Positions 34,830 to 41,534 of a stretch of DNA of 46,822 nt are shown piece by piece. The position numbers were made by a program, and so were the translations under genes. The DNA comes from DATKLX01 sp035542155 (GTDB lineage: Bacteria > Chloroflexota > Anaerolineae > Anaerolineales > Anaerolineaceae): assembly GCA_035542155.1 (NCBI GenBank), contig DATKLX010000162.1:1-46822 (forward strand), in the 5' to 3' direction. The notes under the pieces are model-generated. The model made no database searches. It saw only the letters and a program-made list of their open reading frames with translations, and was not told where the DNA came from. Numbering within the stretch: position 1 is the stretch's first letter; every line of letters starts with the position of its first letter.

Positions 34830-34858
34830 TTGACAATTTAGTTGTTAACGATTACAAT
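34830..34858 (+). promoter_or_regulatory. Promoter of the LacI regulator with matching operator
   Basis: TTGACA, 17 bases, TACAAT. The operator TTGTTAACGATTACAA (34842-34857) overlaps the spacer and -10 box, the mirror image of the arrangement on the PTS promoter. This predicts autoregulation. Confidence 0.82.
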
Positions 34859-34898
34859 GATCCGAGACTCTTTGACCATTAAACCGCATGAGGTGACC

Positions 34899-35897
34899 AT
34901 GTCCAGTGTAAAAAAAGTGGCCGAAAGGGCCGGGGTTTCTACCGCAACCGTCTCCCGGGTATTAATGGATAAGCCGCATGTCCGCCCGGAGCTGCGGCAG
35001 CGCGTATTGGCTGCCATGGAAGATCTGGATTACCACCCCAATCTGGTGGCGCGCAGCCTCAGGGTGCAAAAATCGAATATTATCGGGTTGATTGTTTCGG
35101 ATATCCGCAATCCATTCTTTACCTATGTCAGCCGCGCCATCGAAGACGTGGCGCAAACCCAGGGGATCAGTGTATTCCTGGGTAATTCAGATGAAAACCC
35201 GGAAAAAGAGCTTACCTATCTGGAGCAGATGCGCGGCCAAAAAGTGGCTGGTATCATTTTCTCCCCGACCCGCCACTCCGCGGACAATTTCTCTGATCTA
35301 TTTGATTTAAACCTGCCCATGGTCATTATCGACCGCCGTGTGCGCAATGCAGCCGTGGACAGTGTTCTGATCGACAACGTGGAATCATCCTATCGATTAA
35401 CGGAGCACCTGATTACGCACGGTTACCGGCAGATCGCAGGCCTTTTCGGTGAGGCCAGCACTACCGCCAGAGAGCGGCGCGAGGGATTTGTCCAGGCGCT
35501 TGAGGACCACGCTCTGGAACCAGACCCGGAACTGGTCAGGAACGTCAATGCCACGGAAGAGGATGGGTATCAGGCTACGCGAAAGCTGCTTGCGGCGCCT
35601 GACAGACCCCGAGCGTTATACACCAGTAACGGACTGCTGGCGACCGGCGCTTTCAGGGCCTTGCGCGAGAGCGGTCTGGCAATTCCCGGTGAAATTGCTT
35701 TTGTAACCATCGATGATACTCCCTGGACCAGATTGGTCAGCCCTCAGATTACAGTCATACAGCAGCCAACCTATGAAATTGGCAAGACGGCGATCGAGCT
35801 CTTGCTGGAGCGAATCCAGGATTCATCCCGACCTACCCGCCAGGTTGTTTTGCAAAGCCATCTGGTCGTGCGTCACTCTTGCGGGTTGCATGATTAG
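34899..35897 (+). CDS. LacI-family transcriptional regulator of the fructose PTS
   Basis: 332 residues. The N-terminal LacI helix-turn-helix is VKKVAERAGVSTATVSRVL, followed by hinge helix region HPNLVARSLR. The rest is the periplasmic-binding-like effector domain (GLIVSDIRNPFF, GYRQIAGLFG, FVTIDDTPW). The ATG at 34899 has GAGG five bases upstream; an in-frame ATG at 34857 lies inside the promoter and is rejected. Position opposite the PTS genes and matching operators suggest it represses them, with fructose-1-phosphate or fructose-1,6-bisphosphate as likely inducer (inference from FruR/Cra-type regulators). Confidence 0.88.
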   Translation: MSSVKKVAERAGVSTATVSRVLMDKPHVRPELRQRVLAAMEDLDYHPNLVARSLRVQKSNIIGLIVSDIRNPFFTYVSRAIEDVAQTQGISVFLGNSDENPEKELTYLEQMRGQKVAGIIFSPTRHSADNFSDLFDLNLPMVIIDRRVRNAAVDSVLIDNVESSYRLTEHLITHGYRQIAGLFGEASTTARERREGFVQALEDHALEPDPELVRNVNATEEDGYQATRKLLAAPDRPRALYTSNGLLATGAFRALRESGLAIPGEIAFVTIDDTPWTRLVSPQITVIQQPTYEIGKTAIELLLERIQDSSRPTRQVVLQSHLVVRHSCGLHD

Positions 35898-35975
35898 CCA
35901 TTCATCTGGTCCTTACCCACAACCGCGTGGGTCAGCCGAATCAAGGGAAATCCCAATGAGACCAAAAACTGTATA

Positions 35976-36003
35976 TTGACTCTTCTTTCAAACGACCTAT
36001 AAT
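35976..36003 (+). promoter_or_regulatory. Promoter of the M-box transcript
   Basis: TTGACT, 16 bases, TATAAT; predicted start near 36010, just before the M-box. Confidence 0.75.
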
Positions 36004-36014
36004 GACTTTTGAAT

Positions 36015-36178
36015 TTAAGGCCCTCGTTAGGTGAGGCGTCTGCGTGAGACATAGGCCACTGTCCCGAAACATCCAAAGATGCCAAGGGATAGACCAGGCC
36101 AGGCCGGATTAAGGCCTTGCTCAAAGTGGCTGGGAGGAAAATCCCTACGACCCGCAGTGCCAAAACTCGACCAGGGGG
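36015..36178 (+). ncRNA. M-box (ykoK) magnesium riboswitch
   Basis: Matches the M-box core from memory of the consensus: CTCGTTAGGTGAGGC (36023-36037), then a variable hairpin, GTCCCGAAACATCCAAAGATG, CCAAGGGAT, and the closing CAGTGCCAAAACTCGACC (36155-36172). Mg2+ binding in this class promotes termination or blocks expression of the downstream gene. A GC-rich hairpin at 36221-36251 is placed to be the expression platform. The controlled gene is a methyltransferase-like membrane protein, not a magnesium transporter. Confidence 0.88.
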
Positions 36179-36217
36179 GTTGTTGGACCACATCCAAGGT
36201 CCGAATATATGCTGGAC

Positions 36218-36256
36218 TCCAACCTCCCTGGTATCCGCCGGGGAGGTTATATTTCT
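36218..36256 (+). terminator. Terminator-like hairpin downstream of the M-box
   Basis: AACCTCCCTGG (36221-36231) pairs with CCGGGGAGGTT (36238-36248), 11 bp with one G-U, followed by the T-rich ATATTTCT. It is probably the regulated terminator of the M-box. Confidence 0.65.
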
Positions 36257-36348
36257 CCCCCGGAAAATCGGCTTAAATACGAAAATCCTGCGCTCAAACC
36301 GCCAGGATTGAAAGCAGGGCCCAATTCAAGGATATGAGGAGGTGCGTT

Positions 36349-37059
36349 ATGTCTGCCGTTAAAGTAAATCCAACCCCAAAACTGGATCGGGATGGGATCA
36401 ACCGCATCATTCAGGTGCTCGGCTTCCTGCTCGTCACGGGAGGGATCCTCTTCGCCTGCGCCGGCCGCCTGGCCTGGATCGAGGCATGGGTGTTCCTGAG
36501 CATCTACCTGGCCGGCGTCCTGCTCAACGGTCTCTGGACCCTGCGCCACGATCCCGGCCTGATCAACGAGCGGGGCCGCATCGGGCCGAACGCGAAATCC
36601 TGGGATAAGATCATCGGCCTGATTTACACGGTCCTTCTGTTAGGCACCATGATCGTTTCTGGCCTGGACGCCCGCTTCGGCTGGTCGACGGCCCCACTTT
36701 GGGTGAAAATCATCGGAGGGATCGGGGTTGCTCTGTCGTTAGGCATGACTTTTTGGGTCATGACGGCGAACACCTTCCTGTCCTCCATTGTGCGTATCCA
36801 GGACGACCGCGGCCACCAGACAGTAACCCAGGGCCCTTACCAGTTCGTGCGCCATCCAATGTATGCGGGGTTATTGTTCATGTTCTGGAGCATCCCCTTG
36901 CTGCTCGGGTCCTGGTCGGCGTTGATCCCGTCGGCGCTGAACACCATCCTGTTCGTGGTTCGCACCGCGCTGGAGGATCGGACCCTCCAGGCCGAGCTGC
37001 CCGGCTACAAGGAATATGTCCAGCAGGTTCGCTGTCGTCTGATCCCGGGGATCTGGTGA
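36349..37059 (+). CDS. Isoprenylcysteine carboxyl methyltransferase-like membrane protein
   Basis: 236 residues with about five membrane helices. The C-terminal catalytic block of the ICMT/phospholipid methyltransferase-like family is present: QGPYQFVRHPMYAGLL, then EDRTLQAELPGYKEYVQQVRCRLIPGIW. Bacterial members are SAM-dependent methyltransferases of mostly unknown substrates (lipids or small thiols/amines). The ATG at 36349 has AGGAGG six bases upstream; the ATG at 36334 overlaps this site. It is preceded by an M-box and its hairpin, so expression should respond to Mg2+. Confidence 0.82.
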   Translation: MSAVKVNPTPKLDRDGINRIIQVLGFLLVTGGILFACAGRLAWIEAWVFLSIYLAGVLLNGLWTLRHDPGLINERGRIGPNAKSWDKIIGLIYTVLLLGTMIVSGLDARFGWSTAPLWVKIIGGIGVALSLGMTFWVMTANTFLSSIVRIQDDRGHQTVTQGPYQFVRHPMYAGLLFMFWSIPLLLGSWSALIPSALNTILFVVRTALEDRTLQAELPGYKEYVQQVRCRLIPGIW

Positions 37060-37070
37060 AGAGAGGCAGA

Positions 37071-37214
37071 ATGCGCAAGAATCAATCCAGCCTGACCGCT
37101 TCAGGCATCGGTTTGGTCCGCGCCATAGAAAGCGAAAAGCCGGAAGATGTGCTCAAATCCAGCCATGCGAACAGCGAGGTGCGCAGCATGAACCGCTACT
37201 GCATACCGAGTTGA
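37071..37214 (+). pseudogene. N-terminal fragment of a SAM-dependent methyltransferase
   Basis: Begins MRKNQSSLTASGIGLVRAIESEKPE, the usual start of the leucine-carboxyl-methyltransferase-like (TIGR00027) family, then drifts out of frame. The expected next block (RICYDPYAR-like) appears in the +1 frame as RKMCSNPAMRT. It stops after 47 codons. It is a decayed fragment behind the ICMT-like gene. Confidence 0.5.
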
Positions 37215-37259
37215 GTAGCATTGATGACTCTACACTGCCCTGAAAATATTCTGGTGCGT

Positions 37260-37540
37260 TCCTGGACCCGCCATCCGGTATCTGAATTACTTCTCGCCTC
37301 AACAGCGCGGCCACCTCATCCGCATGCCCCTGAAATAGAATTGTTCCAGACCAATCAGAAGGGCGCCGTAGGATTGCCTTCGTCGGATGGCCCAATCATC
37401 GATCCCAAGGACACGCGGAGTTTCAGTTGCGGGATCAGGGGTCCGAATGACCTGCAGAGGAACGTATCCGGGTTAATGAATAGATGAAGATTGCGGAACA
37501 GCCGGACTCCGGCATCGCCAACCAAATCCGACCCAATCTG
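37260..37540 (-). pseudogene. Decayed ISL3-family transposase fragment
   Basis: On the minus strand one frame reads QVIRTPDPATETPRVLGIDD followed by WAIRRRQSYGALLIGLE, which is the diagnostic core of ISL3 (IS204/IS1096-like) transposases. The preceding piece (GVRLFRNLHLFINPDT) and the following piece (HADEVAALLRREVIQIPDG) lie in other frames, so at least two frameshifts are present. No terminal repeats are visible. It marks past insertion activity in this graveyard. Confidence 0.6.
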
Positions 37541-37601
37541 GGGATACAAGTTAGAAAATTGCGGAGCTGCAGCTCGCAATTTTCAAGTAATTCACAATCT
37601 T

Positions 37602-37909
37602 TTATCCCTGGATCTGCGCCGAACGAATGATGTATTGAAAGACCGGGATATATCGCTCTTCCAGGAGCTTGAGGGTTGCCGCGTTGAAAATGTAGAGGAA
37701 ACCGTCCTTCGTCAGACGGAGGGCCTGGATTTGTGAATAGGCGGCGCCCGTTTTGGGATCCTGCCAGCGGTACCAAAGCGAATAGGTGGGCAAACCGTCG
37801 CTGCCGGTGAAATAATTTTCCTGCAACGGCCGGAATCCTTCCATCTCGCTTTTGAGGTCATCCCTGGCCTGGGCGGCGAGTTCTTCCAGGGCCTGCTTAC
37901 CGAATCCAA
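37602..37909 (-). pseudogene. C-terminal fragment of a PsbP/DcrB-like protein
   Basis: A frame of about 100 codons without a good start reads LYIFNAATLKLLEERYIPVFQ near its C-terminus, like the last strands and helix of PsbP/DcrB (DUF1795-type) lipoprotein domains. The N-terminal lipoprotein signal and half the domain are missing. An ATG at 37844 could start an 80-residue product, but I treat it as a remnant. Confidence 0.45.
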
Positions 37910-37955
37910 CCTGCCCCCCCTGGCCTATCCGCCAGGACAGGCGGCCTTGCTGGAC

Positions 37956-38129
37956 CTATTTCAGCAATAGGTGGACGCAGCGCTCCGGCAAATTGGTTTC
38001 CACACGGTTCATTTCAAGTCGCTGCCAGGATATTGGGATTTCTTCATGCTGGCCGTAGAAGCGTCGGGCGATTCGATCTATTACAATTAAGTCTGCATTT
38101 GATCCGCAAGATGGCCACGGCACAATCAT
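37956..38129 (-). CDS. Hypothetical small protein
   Basis: 57-codon frame from ATG 38129 (starting MIVPWPSCGSNADLIVIDR) to TAG at 37956. There is no obvious ribosome site and I recognise no family. It lies between the phosphorylase gene and the PsbP-like remnant and may itself be a gene fragment. Confidence 0.25.
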   Translation of the reverse strand: MIVPWPSCGSNADLIVIDRIARRFYGQHEEIPISWQRLEMNRVETNLPERCVHLLLK

Positions 38130-38153
38130 TGAGGATTGGTGAAAGACCTCGGA

Positions 38154-38957
38154 TCAGATTGTCTCTGAATCCCACAACTGGACTACCTGATCGATCAACT
38201 CCAAGGTCGCCAGACTGCCATTAACGTCGCCTTTTTCAAAATCGTTTTCAACACTGCCCATACAGTTTGTGATCAGGGCAAAACAGATTATAGATTTTTT
38301 GCGTACCTGGGCAAATGCATATAAAGCAGCTGCCTCCATTTCCACTCCCAGGATTCCCTGCATCCGAGCATAGTCGATGGCGGCTGCGGTCTCTCGAAAC
38401 GGGGCATCGGTCGTCCAAGTAGCGCCCACTAGCACTTTGTGTGTGGGCCAGGAGAGGAGCGGAGAAAGACAGCTCAACAGGCCGGGATCGGCCTGGCAGT
38501 AATCGGATGGGGGCAAATAATGATAACTGGTCCCCTCGTCGCGCAAGGCCTTCTCGATCAGGACAAAATACGGCGGTGGGGCGACGTCCAGGATCTGCCC
38601 GGCAGAAGTAATACTCACGAGCAGCTGGCAGCCTGAGGCGAACAGTTCTTCGGCGACCAGGACGGCGAAAGAGGCGCCCACCACGTTGGGGACGATCCCA
38701 AAAGCGCGCCTGTTATAGCTGAAATCGTATGAGGTGGTGTGGTAACAGGCCCAGAGTAGATTGCGCCGCGCCAGACCGGTCTCGACCAGGTTCTGGACGA
38801 TGTCGCCATCCGGATCGAGAATGCAAAACCGGGGGACCTCGCCTTCCGCCAATCCTTGTTGGCGGCGCGCTTCGCGCAGCAGCTTCTCGGGGGTAAAGAC
38901 GGACGGCGCATCATGGCGCTTGTTGGCGAGGATGGGGGGTTGGCCTGCTTCAGTCAT
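38154..38957 (-). CDS. Nucleoside phosphorylase family protein
   Basis: 267 residues. Purine nucleoside/uridine phosphorylase (PNP/UDP) fold: GIVPNVVGASFAVLVAEELFASGCQLLVSITSAGQI, then ATWTTDAPFRET and GVEMEAAALYAFAQ, the phosphorylase signature around the ribose-binding Met-Glu. It cleaves a nucleoside with phosphate; the base is not predictable. The ATG at 38957 overlaps the methyltransferase stop by 8 bases (ATGACTGA), so it is the last gene of a dsrE-methyltransferase-phosphorylase operon. Confidence 0.8.
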   Translation of the reverse strand: MTEAGQPPILANKRHDAPSVFTPEKLLREARRQQGLAEGEVPRFCILDPDGDIVQNLVETGLARRNLLWACYHTTSYDFSYNRRAFGIVPNVVGASFAVLVAEELFASGCQLLVSITSAGQILDVAPPPYFVLIEKALRDEGTSYHYLPPSDYCQADPGLLSCLSPLLSWPTHKVLVGATWTTDAPFRETAAAIDYARMQGILGVEMEAAALYAFAQVRKKSIICFALITNCMGSVENDFEKGDVNGSLATLELIDQVVQLWDSETI

Positions 38958-39537
38958 GCGGCTCGCGCTCCTCTTTCTGCCCAACCATCCCATAATGATA
39001 GGGAGGTAATTGGATCAGCGGGCGGATCAACTGAAACCCGGCAACCTGGATCCAGGCCTGGCACTGCTCCGGTCGCGGGCGGATCTCCATCGAAGGGCCG
39101 CGCGGGGTGGAAGGATCGTACTTCCAATGGATCACCCCCACCCGGCCTCCTGGGGCCAGTATGCGATGGGCTTCCCGGAGCAGATCCACGGGGTCCTCCG
39201 CGTGCAGGATGTTGAAGAGCATGACGAAATCGGCCGAGCCATCCGCGAGCCCCGAGCCTTCGGCAACGAAATCGCGCTGCTGGCAGATCAGGTTGCCCAG
39301 CCCCGCATCCTGCGCCCTCTCCTGGGAGGCAGCGACCATTTGCGGATCGATATCCATGGCCATCACCGTTCCAGCGATCCGCCGGGCTGCTGGAATAGAA
39401 AACGTTCCGTACCCACAGCCCAGGTCGACGACCAGCCGGCAGTTTTGAACCAGGCCCAGTGCATCCAGGATAAAATCCGGGTCGAAGAAGGAGTCCCAAC
39501 GCTCCGCATCGGGCATCCCGCTTTCACGCGTTTTCAA
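38950..39537 (-). CDS. Class I SAM-dependent methyltransferase
   Basis: 195 residues. SAM-binding motif I is VVDLGCGYGTFSIPAARR (about residues 35-52), the acidic motif II is VMAMDIDP and the motif IV region is FVMLFNILHAEDP. It begins MKTRESGMPDAERWDSFFDP, a characteristic start of a small family of methyltransferases common in anaerobes and archaea. Start is TTG at 39537 with AGGAGG four bases upstream, directly after the dsrE-like stop; the ATG at 39516 is the alternative. Substrate unknown. The operon position after a putative selenoprotein hints at metal, sulfur or selenium chemistry, but this is inference. Confidence 0.82.
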   Translation of the reverse strand: MKTRESGMPDAERWDSFFDPDFILDALGLVQNCRLVVDLGCGYGTFSIPAARRIAGTVMAMDIDPQMVAASQERAQDAGLGNLICQQRDFVAEGSGLADGSADFVMLFNILHAEDPVDLLREAHRILAPGGRVGVIHWKYDPSTPRGPSMEIRPRPEQCQAWIQVAGFQLIRPLIQLPPYHYGMVGQKEEREPHD

Positions 39538-39545
39538 CCATCCTC

Positions 39546-39896
39546 CTAGAATACCAATACCTTATCCGCCTCGACCGTCCATTCCGTTTCCAACTGAAGG
39601 GAACCCATCTCCACACACTCGATCAGGTCTTCAAGCCCGAGCCCGCGGGCTTCGCAGCAGCTTTTTCAGGTAGCCACCTTGCCTCTGGCCGCCAGAAGCC
39701 TGATCATGCGCTCGATGTTATAGTAACCCTCCGGCGTCTTTTGCCCTTTCCGAGCACAAACCACGCCATCTGCGCTAAGGAACACCTTGACTTGGGTATC
39801 TTCCCGCTTGGCCAGGTTCATGGCCAGGCGCAGGGCGTTGTAAGGCCGCTCGTCCCCGTAAGGGGCATTGTTGATGATGAACAGATAGCTTTCCAT
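39546..39896 (-). CDS. DsrE-like protein, probable selenoprotein (in-frame TGA at codon 77)
   Basis: 116 residues if TGA at 39666-39668 is read as selenocysteine. Before the TGA: MESYLFIINNAPYGDERPYN, then VFLSADGVVCARKGQKTPEGYYNIERMI, typical of DsrE. After it, in the same frame: KSCCEARGLGLEDLIECVEMGSL and TVEADKVLVF to TAG, the conserved C-terminal half. The family's redox motif CxxC would be U77-K-S-C80. Total length is normal for DsrE. A 7-bp hairpin begins 13 bases after the TGA. Read as an ordinary stop, the protein would lose its catalytic half. It shares a divergent promoter region with a persulfide-type operon. Confidence 0.8.
39633..39668 (-). promoter_or_regulatory. Candidate bacterial SECIS element
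   Basis: On the minus strand, TGA is followed by 13 bases, then AAGCCCG-CGGGCT-CGGGCTT: a perfect 7-bp stem with a 6-base loop starting 20 bases after the TGA. The second loop base is G and the loop contains U. This fits the known spacing of bacterial SECIS loops (about 16-37 bases) and the requirement for a loop G. Confidence 0.65.
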
Positions 39897-39937
39897 CCCT
39901 TAGGCTCTCCTTCTATGTAGGTGAGTGGTTGAACCGC

Positions 39938-39965
39938 TTGACAAATTCTATCACTTCTATACAAT
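39938..39965 (+). promoter_or_regulatory. Promoter of the PhnD-ArsR-persulfide operon
   Basis: TTGACA, 16 bases, TACAAT, directly overlapping the ArsR-type palindrome that follows. Confidence 0.75.
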
Positions 39966-39989
39966 ATTCAAGTAATCTATTGAATATTG
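39962..39989. promoter_or_regulatory. ArsR/SmtB-type operator
   Basis: CAATATTCAA and TTGAATATTG, a perfect 10-base inverted repeat with 8-base spacer. ArsR-family sites usually show this ATTCAA-N-TTGAAT form. It overlaps the -10 box of the plus-strand operon. TTGAAT within it could be the -35 of a minus-strand promoter for the dsrE-like gene (TAGAAT 15 bases further), so one repressor could control both directions. Confidence 0.75.
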
Positions 39990-39997
39990 GAGCAATC

Positions 39998-40042
39998 ATG
40001 GATCTGACCAATTCACCTGCTAATTTCGAGGCATTGCGATGA
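39998..40042 (+). CDS. 14-codon leader ORF coupled to the PhnD-like gene
   Basis: ATG at 39998 with GGAG five bases upstream encodes MDLTNSPANFEALR and stops at TGA 40040-40042, overlapping the ATG of the next gene (ATGA). The downstream gene has no ribosome site of its own, so translation is probably delivered by this short ORF. Confidence 0.45.
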   Translation: MDLTNSPANFEALR

Positions 40043-40830
40043 ATTCCCTGACCCTATCCACCGTCCAGGCGCCCAATATGGATTTCTTCTGCCGCGATCT
40101 GGCGGATTACCTCTCCGATCACCTGCACATTCCCGTCCATTTCCTCATCGACCTGCCCTGGACGGAGCGCGACCACCTCCTCGATGAGGGCAAAATCGAT
40201 CTGTGCTGGATCTGCGGCCTGCCGTACGTGCGCAAAGCCGACCGATCGCCCGGAGCGATCACGCCCATCGTCGCCCCGGTGATGGTCGCCAGCCGCTACC
40301 AAGACCGGCCGATCTATTTTTCGGACGTGGTGGTGCACCGGGACAGCCCTTTCCAGACGCTGGACGATCTGCAAGGCGCGGCGTGGGCGTACAACGAGCC
40401 CGGTTCGCAGTCCGGCTATGGGGTAGTGCGCTACGCGCTGGCCGTGCGCGGTGAAACGCTCGGGTTCTTTGGGCGCGTGATCGAATCCGGCGCGCACCAG
40501 ACCTCGCTGCAAATGATCCTGCGGCGCGAGGTGGATGCCTCGGCCATAGACAGCACGGTTTTGGAGCAGGAGTTGAACGACGATCCGGATATCGGCAGCC
40601 GGATCCGGGTCATCGATACCTTCGGCCCCAGTCCGATTCCACCCTGGGTGGTTACAGAGCGGGCCTCCTTGCAAATGCGCCAGTCGCTGCAAGAGATCCT
40701 GACCGGTATGGATTCCCGGCCAGCCGGTCGGGCGATCCTGGAAAAAGCATGCATTGCCCGGTTCGCTCGAGTCGACGACCGGGATTATGACCCGATCCGC
40801 GAGATGGCGCGCATCGGGCTGGGAAAGTGA
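40039..40830 (+). CDS. PhnD-like phosphate/phosphonate-type binding protein without signal peptide
   Basis: 263 residues, type 2 periplasmic-binding fold as in PhnD: KIDLCWICGLPYV, VHRDSPFQTLDDLQGAAWAYNEPGSQSGYGVVRYAL, then ESGAHQTSLQMILRREVDASAIDST. Relatives bind phosphonate, phosphite or other oxyanions for ABC import. Here there is no signal peptide or lipobox and no permease or ATPase nearby, so it may be a cytosolic sensor or binding protein. It is first in the ArsR/rhodanese operon; the ligand could be a sulfur, selenium or arsenic oxyanion (inference only). Confidence 0.78.
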   Translation: MNSLTLSTVQAPNMDFFCRDLADYLSDHLHIPVHFLIDLPWTERDHLLDEGKIDLCWICGLPYVRKADRSPGAITPIVAPVMVASRYQDRPIYFSDVVVHRDSPFQTLDDLQGAAWAYNEPGSQSGYGVVRYALAVRGETLGFFGRVIESGAHQTSLQMILRREVDASAIDSTVLEQELNDDPDIGSRIRVIDTFGPSPIPPWVVTERASLQMRQSLQEILTGMDSRPAGRAILEKACIARFARVDDRDYDPIREMARIGLGK

Positions 40831-40842
40831 GCGGAGTGGCAT

Positions 40843-41532
40843 ATGGCAACATTCAAAGAAGACCAACGCAAAAACAAAGAATTGTTATTCGAGCTCTTCG
40901 CCCGGGTCGGGAGCGCCCTGGCAAATCCGCACCGCCTGGAGATCCTGGATCTCCTGGTCCAATCCCCGCGCACGGTCGAGGAGCTGGCGTCCCTGGCGCA
41001 AATGAGCGTAGCCAATACCTCCCAACACTTACAGCGGCTCAAGCAGGCCCGCCTGGTGGTGGATGAGCGGGATGGGCAGCATATCTATTACTGCCTGGCC
41101 GATGCGGCCATCGCGAGGCTGTGGATCGAGCTGCGCCGGGTAGCCGAGCGCCAGCTGGCCGAGGTGGAACGCGCCCTGGATCAATACCGTTCCCATCGCT
41201 CCGCCTTCCAGCGGATCTCGGTCGAGGATTTGTTGAGTGGGTTGAACCGGGATGAGATCCTCTTGATCGATGCTCGCCCGGAAGTAGAATTCCAGGCAGG
41301 GCACTTGCCCGGCGCAGTCTCCATCCCGGTACAGCAGCTTCCGGCTCGGATCGACGATCTACCAGACCACAAAACCCTGGTAGCCTACTGCCGGGGACCT
41401 TACTGCGTGGATGCCGACGAGGCGCTGATCATCCTGGCCGCACACGGCTATACGGTCAAACGGTTAGAGGAAGGGGTCGCCGAGTGGCATGAAGCGGGGC
41501 TATCGATCGAACGGATGAAAGTGGAGGAATAA
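40843..41532 (+). CDS. ArsR-family regulator fused to rhodanese domain
   Basis: 229 residues. Residues 15-100 are an ArsR winged helix (LANPHRLEILDLLVQSPRTVEELASLAQMSVANTSQHLQRL). Residues 120-225 are a rhodanese domain with active-site loop CRGPYC (first Cys catalytic). No CVC metal site is seen in the recognition region, so sensing through persulfide on the rhodanese or on Cys residues is more likely than metal sensing. It should bind the palindrome at 39962-39989. GGAG precedes the ATG; the gene is 12 bases after the PhnD-like gene. Confidence 0.88.
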   Translation: MATFKEDQRKNKELLFELFARVGSALANPHRLEILDLLVQSPRTVEELASLAQMSVANTSQHLQRLKQARLVVDERDGQHIYYCLADAAIARLWIELRRVAERQLAEVERALDQYRSHRSAFQRISVEDLLSGLNRDEILLIDARPEVEFQAGHLPGAVSIPVQQLPARIDDLPDHKTLVAYCRGPYCVDADEALIILAAHGYTVKRLEEGVAEWHEAGLSIERMKVEE

Positions 41533-41534
41533 GC

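Noticed and set aside
39546..39896. Simple pseudogene or frameshift explanation for the DsrE-like gene
   Set aside because: The frame does not shift, only one stop interrupts it, it is TGA exactly at the redox Cys, and a hairpin sits at SECIS distance. I keep nonsense mutation as a weaker alternative.
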